A DNA stretch of 64,000 bases from Macrosoma leucophasiata (GCA_036365455.1 JAWQUS010000032.1:13400001-13464000), one strand, 5' to 3'; counted from the stretch's first letter, positions 40,476-52,303 are shown. Translations and numbers: made by a program. Notes: a model not told the origin generated them from the letters alone.

Positions 40476-41234
40476 AATCTCCACGAGTGTCTATAAAATT
40501 TTTCAAATCATTCAAATATATTGAAAAAATCCAATATTACTTTATTTGCCGATGCGCTGCATACAAAAACGGCTGAATGCATATCAAATCAATTCGAGAG
40601 ATACTTCGACCACTGAATCGACGAGATGAAAAGTAGTTTAGTTAAATTGCTAAGTTTATATTAATAAAAGAAGGAACGCAGAATATTTTAAGCTCCATGT
40701 TTTGAATTAATTGATATCTTTGCATTATGTGCATTTGATTATTGCTGTATATAGGTATACATATATGCCATATATATATTACATACTCGTAATGAACTAA
40801 CTTGTGAGCAATTTGACATTCACGAAATTTGTATACTTGTATGTGTACATACTTTTGAAATTCCTTAAAAATCTAATATGCGTAACCGAAATTATCCGAA
40901 ACTAACGGATACCTAATCCGAAATACCTAATTTCATATCCCTATCCACATCCGTATCCGGTATAATAATCATTCCTATAGGTATCCGTATCCAATCCGTA
41001 TGCGAAATTTCATATCCATAACATTCCTGGAATATACTAACAGCCCGCCCGGGCTTCGCACGGGTGCAATATTACTACTAATAATACGGTACTGATGTTT
41101 AGGGTTGCAAAAGCGGCAATTTTCTCTTAAACCGACCCTGCTGTATCTGTTTCATACATACTATCAACTCTCAACCCCAAAAACTTACATAATCTTTTAT
41201 GAATCACTAGCTGTACCCTGAGCGCGTTAAAAAA
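40476..41234. other. AT-rich spacer
   Basis: 40870-41030 is a run of CCGAAAT/CCGTATCC-like short repeats. A degenerate Helitron-like end (CGGGCTTCGCACGGGTG) is at 41045-41070. No frame. Confidence 0.4.
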
Positions 41235-41890
41235 ACCGGTCAAGTGCGTGTTGGGCCACGCGTAGTGTAGGGTTCCGTATTTAGTGTATTCACATAGTAA
41301 GAAATGTACCTAATGAAAAAAAAAATATATATTTTGTATGTAGTTGTTCGAAATTTTCTAGTAAAATACATTTGGTCGACTATTACTCGAAAACTTGCAA
41401 GGCCAACTTAAGTGTGATAGCTTTCCTTTTAATTTCATTATATATAGTGACTATTGCCGTAACGTTTGAATTGCTAACAATAACCGTTTAGATGGTAGGA
41501 GGGGAACACTAAACTTGACTCTAACGAAAATGTGCACTTTAAAGCTTAATAAGTCACGAACAGTTAACTAAATCGAAAAATGATTTTAGGGCATCCATAA
41601 TATTTTATTTTATTATAAAAGACCTATTCAACGATACCTTACACTACATGGAAATCTAGAATTTATAAAAATATCCGAGCGTTACATGTAGAAGAGGTTA
41701 CCCTAAATAATGTTTTTTTCATGTTTTTATTCTACCACTTTGTCGGCATGATTAAGGTGTGTACTTGTGCCAAATTTCAAATCTCTAGTACCAATAGTTT
41801 TTACGCCAAACCGCAGACGGACAGACAGACAGACAGACAGACGGACATGGCGAAACTATAAGGGTTCCTTGTTTACTACGGAACCCTAAT
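41235..41890. repeat. GGGTTCCGTA-ended dispersed element with a GACA microsatellite
   Basis: TAGGGTTCCGTA (about 41268) and TACGGAACCCTA (about 41877) form short inverted ends. A (GACA)n tract lies near the right end (41820-41850). This layout is very common in insect genomes (from memory). Non-coding. Confidence 0.6.
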
Positions 41891-42484
41891 GACAGTGGCG
41901 CCATCTCTCGAATTTGCCGATTCAGAAACCTTCGTTGGCTCATGCACATATATACCATTCATGCCCGTATATACCTACCCGTTGACTAAAAGTGTGAAGT
42001 TATTTGTAGATATCTATCTTACCATACCGGATCGTACATCAGCTACATTTCGTAAATTAAAGAGTCATCTACGTGTCATCTTCACGGTCCAATAAGCGAT
42101 CGGTATTACACGACAAAAATATCTGACCTGAAAAATCCAGTTGATTGAGCCGTCCTAGATTAAGGTTCGAACAGACCTACCCTCTTTAAAGCGAGTACGA
42201 AATAGATTCTTGAGAATGAATTTTATTGGTGGCTTAACCCGAATTATAATTCGAATAAAGCTATGTAGTAAGTTCGTAGCTATAGTTCTGCAATTGCGAT
42301 AGTAGACGTAGACGCTGACGCTTTCTAGCTATAGAGGGTATTTAATTTTTTTATGAACAACTACTTGCGTCCTGCGACATCAACCGCGTGATCATTGGTA
42401 TTGTCAAAAAAGGAGTGGAAATAAGTAGTTAAAGTGGAAATTTGGATGAACATTTGATTGACTATTAATATGATTATATTTGAT
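41891..42484. other. Spacer, nothing recognised
   Basis: A 68-codon frame at 41889-42095 shows no motif. No repeat relative was found. Confidence 0.3.
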
Positions 42485-42680
42485 ACACTGAGGTGTGTTA
42501 GCACCATCCTATTCCCCCGTGTATCACCTCCATAGTACATAATTATTCATTTGTTTTGTAGCACCGTGTACCGGGTTTTTTTTATTCCTTTCGGGAGTTA
42601 ACCTCATGTGGTGGCGACAGGTAGTTACGGTTCTGTTTTTATCTCGAATTTATGTATTTTTGACGAGTAATTTTTTTAAA
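42485..42680 (+). repeat. Local duplication R7, copy 1
   Basis: TTCCCCCGTGTATCAC, TTTGTTTTGTAGCACCG and GGTGGCGACAGGTAGTTACG recur in the same order at 43070-43270. Confidence 0.7.
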
Positions 42681-43069
42681 ATATAAATGAGCTCTGTTTT
42701 AATCATTTGAAATTACGATTGATACATACTTTTTCTTACTTACTGTTATTGCCAAATTAAAACGTTTAGTAGAAAATTGTATAAAAAGTGCTTAAATTTC
42801 ATATTGTGATATTTTGTGGGTATCCTACTTTTCATAGTTAATTAGCACATTGTAAACTACCTAGCAAATAATAGATCCAGACATTCATACGAATTTATAC
42901 TTTTTTATCTTTAGGTATTAATTTACTTTTTCGAATAAAAAGCGAATGGTTCGGAAATGATTGTTGTAGTCGATATTTGGGTTCAGAATGAATTGAATTA
43001 CACCGCGTATAATCATCACATTCAAGTTTTATTTTACTGTTTCAAATAACAATGACGCGCAATCAGCTA

Positions 43070-43270
43070 AAGTGTGTTCGCACCATCATATTCCCCCGTG
43101 TATCACTCGGAAATCCATTTTCATTTGTTTTGTAGCACCGCGCACCGGCTTTTTGTTTATTGCCCGCGGGACTTTATCTATGGTGGCGACAGGTAGTTAC
43201 GTTTTTGTTTTTATCTCAATGCTGTATATTTTTGACGAGCCATGTTTTTGCGCGAAAATAAACTGACTGA
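43070..43270 (+). repeat. Local duplication R7, copy 2
   Basis: Diverged partner of 42485-42680, about 585 bp away. Confidence 0.7.
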
Positions 43271-43439
43271 GGAATCATCAATAACTTTAAGAAAGGAGAT
43301 AGATATCTGCTCTTTTATTTCAATAATTTTGTAAGTTATGGAATGGGTAAAGATATTGCTTATATTGATGCATATATTACAATTTATAGACATCTACATA
43401 ATAATTAGAAGTTTAAATACTGACACGTTACTAAACGTA

Positions 43440-43745
43440 ACTTCACGCCTGTAATCCCCGAAGGGGAAGGCAGAGGTAAATGCATGCATTCAATCATACA
43501 TGCAAACACCCACGACTCGCCAGTTACGTTTTGGCCCAGGTAACAGGTGGCGAACCTGTTGCCATCTCCGGGCACATTATCAAACTCCGGGGTACTGGGA
43601 AACTTCCAGAAACTCGAAAAAACACAATAAAAGCAGAAATAAAGGATTTTAAACCGTTATCTCTGAAAGTCCCCGACCCGGGAATTGAACCCAGGACCTC
43701 CAGCGTAATAGTAGTGGCCTGCTACCACTACGCTACTGAGGCAGT
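43440..43745 (-). repeat. tRNA-derived SINE, family T3, uninterrupted
   Basis: The minus strand begins GCCTCAGTAGCGTAGTGGTA (A-box region), continues to CTGGGTTCAATTCCCGGG (B-box), then a body with GGAGTTTGATAATGTGCCCG and ACAGGTTCGCCACCTG. It ends at TTACAGGCGTGAAGTTACG. It resembles a tRNA gene in its first 73 nt, but the attached body and the second copy (18841-20130) make it a SINE. Confidence 0.75.
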
Positions 43746-44280
43746 TTACTATTTATTGGATAATATGCTGCTAATTTTTAAATTGCTCTAAGCAATTAAA
43801 AAAAGTCATATCGAATTTTTTTGATGATACATGGTACGTATCACTAAATTTAAAATAAGTATTCTTTCTGTTATTCTTACCTTTATTTAAAGACATGATG
43901 TCTTGTCTAAAAGTATTCATATGTATGGGTAACTTGCAGCATTAATTTGCAATCAGTGTAATTGTAAACTCAACATGTTCGGGTTACTTGTGACACCTTA
44001 TTTGTTAAGCCATTGTGTCTGTAATTATGAGATCGTAAGTACCTCTTTTAACTGGAACTCGATAGCTCTGAACACTGCCATTAACACAGCAAATTAGTTA
44101 TCGAGCGTCGCCAATCTAAAGGTAATATGCTTATTCATATGTATTGGGTAGACTAGATACTACGTTCTACGTAGCACACATATTATTATAGGTAGAGTAA
44201 TCTCTCTATGTATCATAATGAATAAGTTATTGTTTTTAGGATTCCGTATTCGGACCTTGAGATGTTGAAAAAAAATAGTT

Positions 44281-44437
44281 TTTTTTATGTTACGGAAGTG
44301 GCCAACAAGCATGCAGTTCACATTGATGTTAAGTGATGACTGCAGCCTATAGACACCCACACAAAATCCAGAAGCGTTACCACTCCTAAAGCCTAAGGTG
44401 TTATGCCTCTGTGCCGGAAATTACAGGGCCGTATAAA
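44281..44437 (-). repeat. SINE family A, copy 7
   Basis: Poly(T), then GTGGCCAACAAGCATGCAG, and on to CCGGAAATTACAGGGCCG. Confidence 0.8.
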
Positions 44438-44517
44438 GTCATTCTCTCCTCACGTCTCGACACGAGTTAACTACTACTTTATGGACATTTTTTCTCTAAA
44501 GAAGGTGGAAAACTAAG

Positions 44518-44640
44518 ATAAGTGATGACTGCAGCCTATAGATGTCTGCACAAAAACCAGAGGTCAAAATGCTGATAGATGCATTGACACCCCTGAGACG
44601 TAAGTCTGTCTCTGTCATAGTCATTACAGACTACTTGCTG
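44518..44640 (-). repeat. SINE family A, copy 8, fragment
   Basis: GTGATGACTGCAGCCTATAG and CCAGAGGTCAAAATGC without the poly(A) end. The 3' end is lost. Confidence 0.65.
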
Positions 44641-45164
44641 AGTCACTACTAGACAAAGAGCAACACCGGAGGGGAGTAGCCATATGCAGGCTTTCCCCTC
44701 TGTCAAAGTACAAGCCCAAATGGGCCTATACGTGTCGTCTAGATCTTTAAATGTGTGCGTGAAATTATTTCTGTATTTTGTTAAAGTCAAGGTGTGAGTT
44801 TCGTAGTAATAGACCATTTTTGTAGTGTGCGTGTGTGTCGCACGCATTTCCCCCCGCAAAAAATGACAGACTGTTTTGTCCCCTCCAGTCCGCCGCGGCC
44901 GGTGGTCAGTGTTGCTTTATGCTGCTAGATTGTCCGCAATACTCTCATCTTAATTTGTTTACCTACGCACTCGAGGTTCAGGTGACGAGGGAATATTGTA
45001 ATCAATTTCGCCATGTTGACCTCTCATCGATATTAATTCCATCAATAACAATTATCCATAATGATTTATTACAGTCCCCTTGTGCATACGCTGTATTAAG
45101 ATAAAGGGAATACAATTGGGTCACAAATAGAATAGATAGATCGGTTTATGATTATGTATATTAT
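44641..45164. other. Spacer, nothing recognised
   Basis: Short overlapping frames on both strands show no domain. No repeat partner found. Confidence 0.3.
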
Positions 45165-46130
45165 CAAATGTATGTATGTATCTTCACGCCAGGTCCCTAA
45201 CTGGGTAGGCAGAGAGTGTGGAGCGCCACATATTCCGGTTTATTATTAATTTATTTCATATAATTATGATAGATATATTCATTTCATATACTTGACGCAC
45301 CTCCCGTGCCTCATCTACCTTCATCATTCTCTTCATATAATAGGTTGGGGAAAAAGTCTTTTCGCATTATAGTATGTATGAACTTGTAATAAAATCTCTT
45401 TCGCTGTAGTATTTGTTTCTGGCTGGTTTTTGTATCATTGAAAGTTATAATTTTAAAGAACATAATTCCAAATTCAAATTAGGCAAATGTGTGATTTTCA
45501 TTTGTTTTTCGTACTGTCAAGATGAGTGAATCTAATGAAGAAATTCGATACATTTTAAAATTTTACTACAAAAAAGGTAAAAATGTAACGCTAGCCGCGA
45601 AAAAAATTTAGTGCAGTGTCTGTGAGAGTAGCACAAATTTGGTTTAAGCGTTTTCAATCCGGAAATTTTGATGTCAAAGATGCACCTCGCTCTGGTCGCC
45701 CTATTACGGATAAAATGGATGCCATTTTTGAAAAAGTGGAGCAAGACCGACATATCGGTAGTTACGACGTAGCTGAAGAGAACTGAGAATTGATCACAAA
45801 ACAGTTTTGGCGCATTTGAAAAAAGCTGGGTACAAAAGAAAGCTCGATATTTGGGTACCTCACGAGCTCACTGAAAGAAACCTAATGAACCGTGTACTCA
45901 TTTGTGATTCTTTATTACGACGTAATGAAACCGAATCATTTTTGAAGAAGCTGATAACTGGTGATGAAAAGTGGATCACGTACGACAAGAACGTGCGAAA
46001 AAGGTCGTGGTCAAAGGCCGGTCAGGCTTCACAGACTGTAACGAAACCCGGGTTAACACGCAATAAGGTGATGTTGTGTGTGTGGTGAGATTGGAAGGGC
46101 ATTATTCATTATGAGCTATTACCACCAGGC

Positions 46131-49100
46131 GCGCGCTGGGCCTCACAGCGTAGGGGAGCGTCCCCCGGGTGGCGGATGGGGGAGTGGTCGGTGGTACAGC
46201 CTAGCTAGCCACCGGCTAAGTCCGATGGACTCGCTGACCAAAGTAGGATGTGGTCCTCCGACATATTGGGGGTTGTGCGGGGGGTTGACAGCCCTTCCAC
46301 GTAAAAAAGCTCACGTTACGAAACCGATACAAAGAAATATACGATCCGATCCCAAAACTAACGACAAACGGCGAAGATTAATGGATTTACGACTAGCCTC
46401 TTGGAATGTTAGAAGCCTTTATAGACCCGGAGCCATATACCAGGTTGTCAGAGAACTACGCCGATATAGCATGGGTATAACAGCTCTCCAGGAGGTGAGA
46501 TGGCCTGGCAATGGCGAATGTTTGCTTGATGGTGGTGAAACCCTATTCTATAGTGGAACCAATGATGGCAAGCACATAAACGGTACCGGCTTTATTGTTG
46601 ACAAAGAAACACTACCTAGTATAACTAAGTTCGACCCAATCTCAGATAGAATTTGCGTCCTTTGCGTTAAATGTCCCTTCTATAATGTCACCCTCGTAAA
46701 CATATACGCCCCTACGGAAAACGCTGATGAAGACGTCAAAGACAGTTTCTACGAAAATTTAGATAATGTTTACGAGAACATACCACAGTACGATGTCAAA
46801 ATTGTGCTAGGGGACCTTAATGCTAAAATTGGACAAGAAGAGGCATTTCTACCCACTATTGGAAATCACAGTAAGCACCTACGATCAAATGATAATGGAA
46901 TACGGCTGATCAGTTTCGCTGCATCTAAATCCATGGTTGTGTGTAGTACGATGTTTCCTCACAAGAATATACATAAAGGGACCTGGAAATCACCCGACGG
47001 AACCACTATTAACCAAATCGATCACGTTCTTGTCGATAACAGACATAAAAGTGACGTTGAAGATGTAAGAACCTACAGAGGAGCGGACTGCGATAGCGAC
47101 CATTACTTAATAGGGGTCAAATTAAAATTTAAAATCACAACAGTTAAAAGAAACTGCATAAAGCGTGAGGACGAAATAGACGTAGCTAAACTAGTAAAGG
47201 AGCAACCACGTAAGGAGTTTCAGATAGAACTACAAAACAGATTTCAAGGTCTACAAACAGATGATGATATTGACGAGACTTGGGAAAATATCCAACAAGT
47301 AATCAAAGAAGTCGGAATTAACACCCTAGGAAAGAGAGAACGCAAGAAGCGTCGGGGGTGGCTAACGGAGGACACTATTAAAATGTTCGACGAAAGGTGC
47401 ATCCTTAAAATGAGGGCTGAACAGGCGGATATATGGAAAGCAGAGTACGAAGGACATCGCTTAAAAACCAAAAAAGCAGTTAAGACCGACAAAAGAAAGC
47501 ATATGGAGTCGATAGCCAGGAACATGGAACATTCACATAAAACAGGGAAGAGTAGACAATTTTATCAAGAGATCAGAAGTCTTAAAAAAGGATATCAGCC
47601 AACTTTACAGTTATTAGAGGACAATGACGGCAATCTTGTGACGGACCCAGGGAAAATAAAAGATATGTGGCGGGACTATTTCCAGACACTACTTAACTGT
47701 ACTCCATCACCAGAGGACGCTCATCCAAATTCAGACCAGAGTAGTGAAGAAATACCGCCTCTCACCTACCAGGAAGTACAGGAAGCGATAATGAGGCTAA
47801 AAAATCACAAGTCACCGGGTGTTGATAATCTGCCCGGAGAACTATGGAAATATGGAGGTGAGCCTATACAGAAAAAACTTTATGAATTACTAACTGGTAT
47901 ATGGAGTAAAGAACAAATACCGATAAAGTGGAACTTGGGTGTAATATGTCCTATCCACAAGAAAGGTCCTAGAAAAAAGTGTGCTAATTATAGAGGGATT
48001 ACCTTGTTACCAACCGCATACAAAGTTCTTTCCTACGTCCTGCTGAGGAGACTTGAACCTTACGCTGAGGCCATAATTGGTGATTACCAGTGTGGTTTCC
48101 GACGCAATCGTAGCACCATCGATCAGATCTTTCTGCTCAAGCAACTGATGGAAAAGAAATGGGAATATGCACAGAGTATCCATTCCTTATTCGTGGACTT
48201 CGCTAAGGCATATGACAGTATAGATCGTGATGCATTGTACAACATCCTATTAAACTTCAACATTCCACAAAAACTTGTAAGAATGATACAAGCCGCGACA
48301 AAAAAGAGTAGAGCCGTAGTACGAGTCGGAGGGGCACTTACAGACCAATTTGAAATTCTCACAGGACTAAAACAAGGAGACGCTCTTTCGCCTATGCTGT
48401 TCAACTTAGTACTTGAACACGCTATGAGAAAAGTTCTAGCACTCGACGGCGGAGTACAGCTAAATAGACAGCATAAGGTGGTGGGTTATGCTGACGACCT
48501 GGCTCTGCTAAGCGAAAATAAATACCATCTAGCACAAGCGGCTCAAATTCTAGAAACCGAGGCTAAAAGTTTGGGCCTTAGGATTAATCGGGATAAGACG
48601 GAATACCTGCATATGCGACGCTATAAGAACATTAGAGTAGCGAGAGAGGACCTTATGGTTGGTGACTTTCCGTACAAAGGAGTGGAGAAGGTTAAATACC
48701 TTGGATGCACTGTGACTGATTCAAACACGCGAGAGGAGGAAATAAACATTCGAATCCAAAACACGCTCCGTTGCAGTGCAGCCCTACATAAGGTATTGGC
48801 TTCCCGATTTCTCAGTAGACGCACCAAAATTCAGATCTACAAGACAGTCATAAGACCTATTTTAATATATGGATGTGAAACCTGGACACTAACTCACAAA
48901 GAAGAGCAAAAATTACTAGTTACCGAGAGGAAAGTGTTCAGGAAAATTCTAGGCGCTGTTCGGGATGAAAGAGGAATCTGGAAGAAAAGGACAAATAAAG
49001 AAATTGAACATCTGGTGGCAGAGCCAAATATCATCGGCCAAATAAAATCCCAGAGGCTTCGCTGGCTTGGCCACCTTGAGAGAATGGGGGAGGATCGAGC

Positions 49101-49310
49101 AGTAAAACTTGCATACTTGGGGCGACCTAGTGGCCGACGTCCAGTTGGTCGGCCCAGGTATCGCTGGAGTGATGAGGCGCTGAAAGATCTCCGTGACCTT
49201 CAGGTCGAAGACTGGCGGGAGGCAGCGCAGAACAGGCAAAAATGGCGCATTCTTGTATCGGAGGCCAAGACTCATTTTGGGTCACTGCGCCCATAAAACA
49301 ACAAACAACA
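46131..49310 (+). mobile_element. Full-length RTE-type LINE
   Basis: Perfect 10-bp TSDs, ACCACCAGGC (46121-46130 and 49311-49320), lie in the mariner coding sequence. The 5' end is GC-rich (GCGCGCTGGGCCTCACAGCG). The 3' end is very short and finishes ATAAAACAACAAACAACA. One long ORF and a minimal 3' end fit the RTE clade. Confidence 0.92.
46225..49296 (+). CDS. RTE-type endonuclease/reverse transcriptase, 1023 residues
   Basis: The protein nicks target DNA and copies its own RNA at the nick. An apurinic-type endonuclease spans about 53-295 (SWNVRSL near 59, ALQEVRW near 88, VLGDLNAK near 200, DSDHYLIGV near 288). The reverse transcriptase spans about 550-830 (GFRRNRSTIDQ, FVDFAKAYDS at 656-665, GLKQGDALSP, YADD at 755-758, KYLGCTV). 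The C-terminus has LRWLGHLERM and GRPRYRW. The open frame extends upstream to 46078 only because it reads through mariner sequence, so the first LINE-internal ATG (46225) is preferred. No stop or frameshift is present; it may be active. Confidence 0.93.
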   Translation: MDSLTKVGCGPPTYWGLCGGLTALPRKKAHVTKPIQRNIRSDPKTNDKRRRLMDLRLASWNVRSLYRPGAIYQVVRELRRYSMGITALQEVRWPGNGECLLDGGETLFYSGTNDGKHINGTGFIVDKETLPSITKFDPISDRICVLCVKCPFYNVTLVNIYAPTENADEDVKDSFYENLDNVYENIPQYDVKIVLGDLNAKIGQEEAFLPTIGNHSKHLRSNDNGIRLISFAASKSMVVCSTMFPHKNIHKGTWKSPDGTTINQIDHVLVDNRHKSDVEDVRTYRGADCDSDHYLIGVKLKFKITTVKRNCIKREDEIDVAKLVKEQPRKEFQIELQNRFQGLQTDDDIDETWENIQQVIKEVGINTLGKRERKKRRGWLTEDTIKMFDERCILKMRAEQADIWKAEYEGHRLKTKKAVKTDKRKHMESIARNMEHSHKTGKSRQFYQEIRSLKKGYQPTLQLLEDNDGNLVTDPGKIKDMWRDYFQTLLNCTPSPEDAHPNSDQSSEEIPPLTYQEVQEAIMRLKNHKSPGVDNLPGELWKYGGEPIQKKLYELLTGIWSKEQIPIKWNLGVICPIHKKGPRKKCANYRGITLLPTAYKVLSYVLLRRLEPYAEAIIGDYQCGFRRNRSTIDQIFLLKQLMEKKWEYAQSIHSLFVDFAKAYDSIDRDALYNILLNFNIPQKLVRMIQAATKKSRAVVRVGGALTDQFEILTGLKQGDALSPMLFNLVLEHAMRKVLALDGGVQLNRQHKVVGYADDLALLSENKYHLAQAAQILETEAKSLGLRINRDKTEYLHMRRYKNIRVAREDLMVGDFPYKGVEKVKYLGCTVTDSNTREEEINIRIQNTLRCSAALHKVLASRFLSRRTKIQIYKTVIRPILIYGCETWTLTHKEEQKLLVTERKVFRKILGAVRDERGIWKKRTNKEIEHLVAEPNIIGQIKSQRLRWLGHLERMGEDRAVKLAYLGRPSGRRPVGRPRYRWSDEALKDLRDLQVEDWREAAQNRQKWRILVSEAKTHFGSLRP

Positions 49311-49890
49311 ACCACCAGGCAGGACTATCGATTCTGAACTCTACTGCGAACAACTGATGAGATTAAAGCAAGAAGTTGAGAGAAAGCGGCCGGAATTGAT
49401 CAACAGAAGGGGTGTGGTGTTTCATCATGATAACGCTAGACCTCACACATCTATAGCCACTCAGCAAAAATTAAGAGTTTGGCTGGGAGGTGTTAATGCA
49501 TCCGCCGTATAGTCCTGACCTTGCACCTTCAGATTTCCACCTGTTACGGTCTCTTCAGAATTCTTTATGCAATGTTAGGTTAACATCACGAGAGGACTGC
49601 CAAATCCACTTGTCGCGGTATTTTAATGAGAAGTCTCAAAATTTTTATAGCAATGGGATCATGTCCCTACCTACAAGATGGCAAAAGGTTATCGAACAAA
49701 ATGGTACATACATACTTTAGTTGAATTTACATAAACTGTATTAAAAATGTTTTGAATTATCTTAAAAAATGCGAAGAAACTTTTTCCCCAACCAATATGT
49801 ACGCTGATTCCTAAGACTTTTGAACCCACCATCAGACAGAACTCGACCTATTTGGTCATGGTATTGGTATTGATACGTATTTGGTAGTCT

Positions 49891-50070
49891 TGGACTTCCT
49901 GGGCCTCTGCAACTATCCACATTCGCATTGTATATCTGCTTAGTCATTCGCTCATTCGACATTCTTTCTATATGCCCGAACTATCGGAGCATGCCTTTTT
50001 TCATTTTTACACCGATACTATCATTCACACTAAGTAATCAGAAAGGTCATTTGAAAAAATACTTTTTTTA
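49891..50070. other. Short spacer
   Basis: No feature recognised. Confidence 0.3.
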
Positions 50071-50230
50071 TTATGTTTTAAAGGTGGCAAACAAGCATGC
50101 AGCTCACACTGATGTTAAGTGATGACTGCATCCAATAGACACTCACACAAAAACCAGAGGTCAAAATGCAGATGCGTTGCCACCCCTGAGATGGTGTCAT
50201 ATCTCTGTGATAGTTATTATGAGGCCATAG
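50071..50230 (-). repeat. SINE family A, copy 9
   Basis: GGTGGCAAACAAGCATGCAG, GTGATGACTGCATCC and GAGGTCAAAATGCAGATGCG; truncated on the 5' side. Confidence 0.8.
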
Positions 50231-50359
50231 CTTAGATAGCATTACCATTACTAACCGGTTTCCATGTTGAATACATCTTCATATCTTCATCAGTTTCTGA
50301 AGTTATGGAACATTTCAAGATAAACAAGTTTTCATATTCAAAACACTAGTCCAACAATT

Positions 50360-50770
50360 TACATACTAAACGTTGTCTCAACTTTGTAAATCGCTACTCT
50401 AGCTCGCAGTCTGTAGTGGAACTACTCCAGTGGCAGATAAAACTTATGAGCCATTTGCATGCGCAATGTTATGTGAATTTGGGTTTGGGGAAATTGCCTA
50501 CAGGGGTTCGTCTACAGTTATATTTTGAATACCACATCCTTTGCAAATATCGTTGAGTGTCATACGTACATGTAACGTAAGCGTAGATACATATAATATT
50601 GAAATAGACAACGTTATTCAAGTGAGACCAACCCAACTGGGATACGAACATGATTTTTTCTAAATAGACACAAAAAGGAGAGTAGAAAATTAATGTAGAA
50701 GTAACATAAAAGCACAAAGCAACATAAATAAGGAACATAAATATAGGGAACATTCTTTACTAATCCACTA
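50360..50770 (+). repeat. Dispersed repeat R6, copy 1
   Basis: GTCTCAACTTTGTAAATCG, GTAGTGGAACTACTCCAGTG, GATAAAACTTATGAGCCATT and GAGACCAACCCAACT occur in the same order at 51385-51640 and partly at 56000-56140. No frame survives in all copies. Unknown family. Confidence 0.75.
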
Positions 50771-51384
50771 AGTAGGATTAATAAATATACAATGCATAAA
50801 CTCAGAAATTCGCTAGTTAAATGTTAGTTTTAACATCCCAAAAGAATACTACAACATTTTTGCCTTGATTTTAATATTCATACAACTAAGTAGCAAATAT
50901 AATATGTATAAATCTAAATATACATTAATATATAAAAATTATGTATCATATATAAAGTATTATTAATATTATAGAATTGGTAGGTACATTCTTAATTATG
51001 TTCATTATGTTTCTTTTTTCTTCTTACGCGTAGGTATTTAGTGTAAGTACTGACTACTGGGTCTGATTTGATATTCGTATGTCACCAAATAGCTTCCAGT
51101 TTAAAATCAGCGTCGGGCTTTTTTTTGGTGCAGCCGTGAGATACTGTTTATTAACGTAGGTATTATGTATACTAAGGAAGTATATTTGTCAATCGTTATA
51201 TTATTATGTTTAAAATTGTTTTTTTTCCTCTCTTTTTTGTTTAATAGCCTGTAATAAGCATGTCTCGCGACTGCACTAATAAAGGATTATTTATTTCTTT
51301 CTTCCTTTACATATGACTTCTTATATTCAACCGATTTGAAAGATAAATTAACACTCTGAAAATACGAACAATCTACATATTCGT
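50771..51384. other. AT-rich spacer
   Basis: No recognised repeat or frame. Confidence 0.3.
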
Positions 51385-52027
51385 TGTGTCTCAACTTTGT
51401 ATATCGATACTCGAGCTGGCAGTTTGTAGTGGAACTATTCCAGTGGCAGATAAAACATATGAGCCATTTGCATGCGCAATGTTACATGAAGTTGGGTTTG
51501 GAGAAATTGCCTGCGGAGGTTCGTTTACAGCGATATTTTGCATATAATATTTTGTGTTGGGTATCTAACATATTATTATGCGTACCTACATATAACATTG
51601 AAATAGAAAATTTTATCCAATCGAGACCAACCTAACTCGAACATATTTTAATTTTAATGTAGGCATATATAGCCAAAGGAAACTTAAGGACTTATTACAC
51701 GGCACGGTATTCAGGGTACGATAACAAGGGTCAGGGTAGTGTAATAACATTTAGGGACTTAGGGCCCTAATTAGGGCGACCGGAGCGGCTCATGTATTTG
51801 TACTGTGATTGAGTTAGGGCGCTATCGACCGGTTAGTGTAATAAGCGGCAACCCGGCGCCAGGCCACGCCCACCCTTTCTGCCGGACCCTGAATACCGTG
51901 TCGTGTAATAGCCTTTTTAAACATAAATTGCTCATATCTCTGGGTAGATATAAGAAGGAGAGGAACAAATTAAAGTAGCAAGTCACGACTGGTCCTGTTT
52001 TCGATTCCGGTTCGGGGACTATCAGAG
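51385..52027 (+). repeat. Dispersed repeat R6, copy 2, interrupted by a MITE
   Basis: 51385-51690 matches 50360-50640. 51912-52027 (AAATTGCTCATATCTCTG, GAGAGGAACAAATTAAAGTA, GATTCCGGTTCGGGGAC) matches 54390-54490. The two parts are separated by the MITE at 51693-51910. Confidence 0.7.
51693..51910. mobile_element. MITE with about 25-bp TIRs
   Basis: TATTACACGGCACGGTATTC at the left is inverted at the right (one mismatch), continuing AGGGT. The interior is GC-rich relative to its surroundings. The paralogous R6 copy at 54330-54420 lacks this segment, giving an empty site. Target bases may be TTA/TAG. Confidence 0.8.
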
Positions 52028-52259
52028 ATAAAGGTAGAGCTGCAGTGACTTGCCGCTAAATGGTAGTGTTCAGCACTATCGTGTTCCGGTCAGGTGGTAA
52101 TGTACGGCCCTGTAATTTCCGGCACAGAGGCATAACACCCTTAGGCCTCAGGAGTGGTAACGCATCTGCATTTTGACCTTGGTCTTTGTGTGGGTGTCTA
52201 TAGGCTGCAGACATCACTTAACATCAATGTGAACTGCATGCTTGTTTGCCAATTCCATT

Positions 52260-52303
<44 letters not shown>

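Larger units (their letters stand above)
45522..49718 (+). pseudogene. Mariner transposase (DD34D), inactivated
   Basis: Starts MSESNEEIRYILKFYYKKGK at 45522. Pieces include VAQIWFKRFQSGNFDVKDAP (helix-turn-helix region), VPHELTERNLMNR (linker), GDEKWITYD (first catalytic D, 45963), [10 protein letters not shown] (second D, 49439) and APSDFHL (third D, 49532). Inactivating changes are stops near 45609 and 45785, a small deletion near 49470 and the LINE at 46131-49310. It would otherwise cut and join DNA at TA sites in the nucleus. Confidence 0.88.
45341..49795 (+). mobile_element. Mariner element, broken, carrying an RTE LINE
   Basis: The inverted ends GGTTGGGGAAAAAGT (left, 45343) and the same motif on the minus strand (right, to 49793) share a following (T)CTTCGCATT. 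The left side has TA, and the right flank is AATA, so the TA target duplication is blurred. Without the LINE the element is about 1.27 kb, normal for mariner. Confidence 0.88.
45165..49890. repeat. Dispersed repeat R3, copy 2, interrupted by mariner
   Basis: Left part 45165-45340 and right part 49797-49890 align with 1128-1345 (CACGCCAGG, GGTAGGCAGAGAGTGT, CATTCTCTTCAT, then CCTAAGACTTTTGA). A short AT-rich stretch at about 45241-45292 is an extra insertion in the left part. Confidence 0.7.

Noticed and set aside
43668..43742. tRNA gene on the minus strand
   Set aside because: It is the head of SINE T3, with an attached body seen again at 18841-20130.
46078..46224. Upstream start of the RTE protein at 46078
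   Set aside because: This part of the frame lies in mariner sequence and the LINE 5' leader; the first ATG inside the LINE with coding context is 46225.
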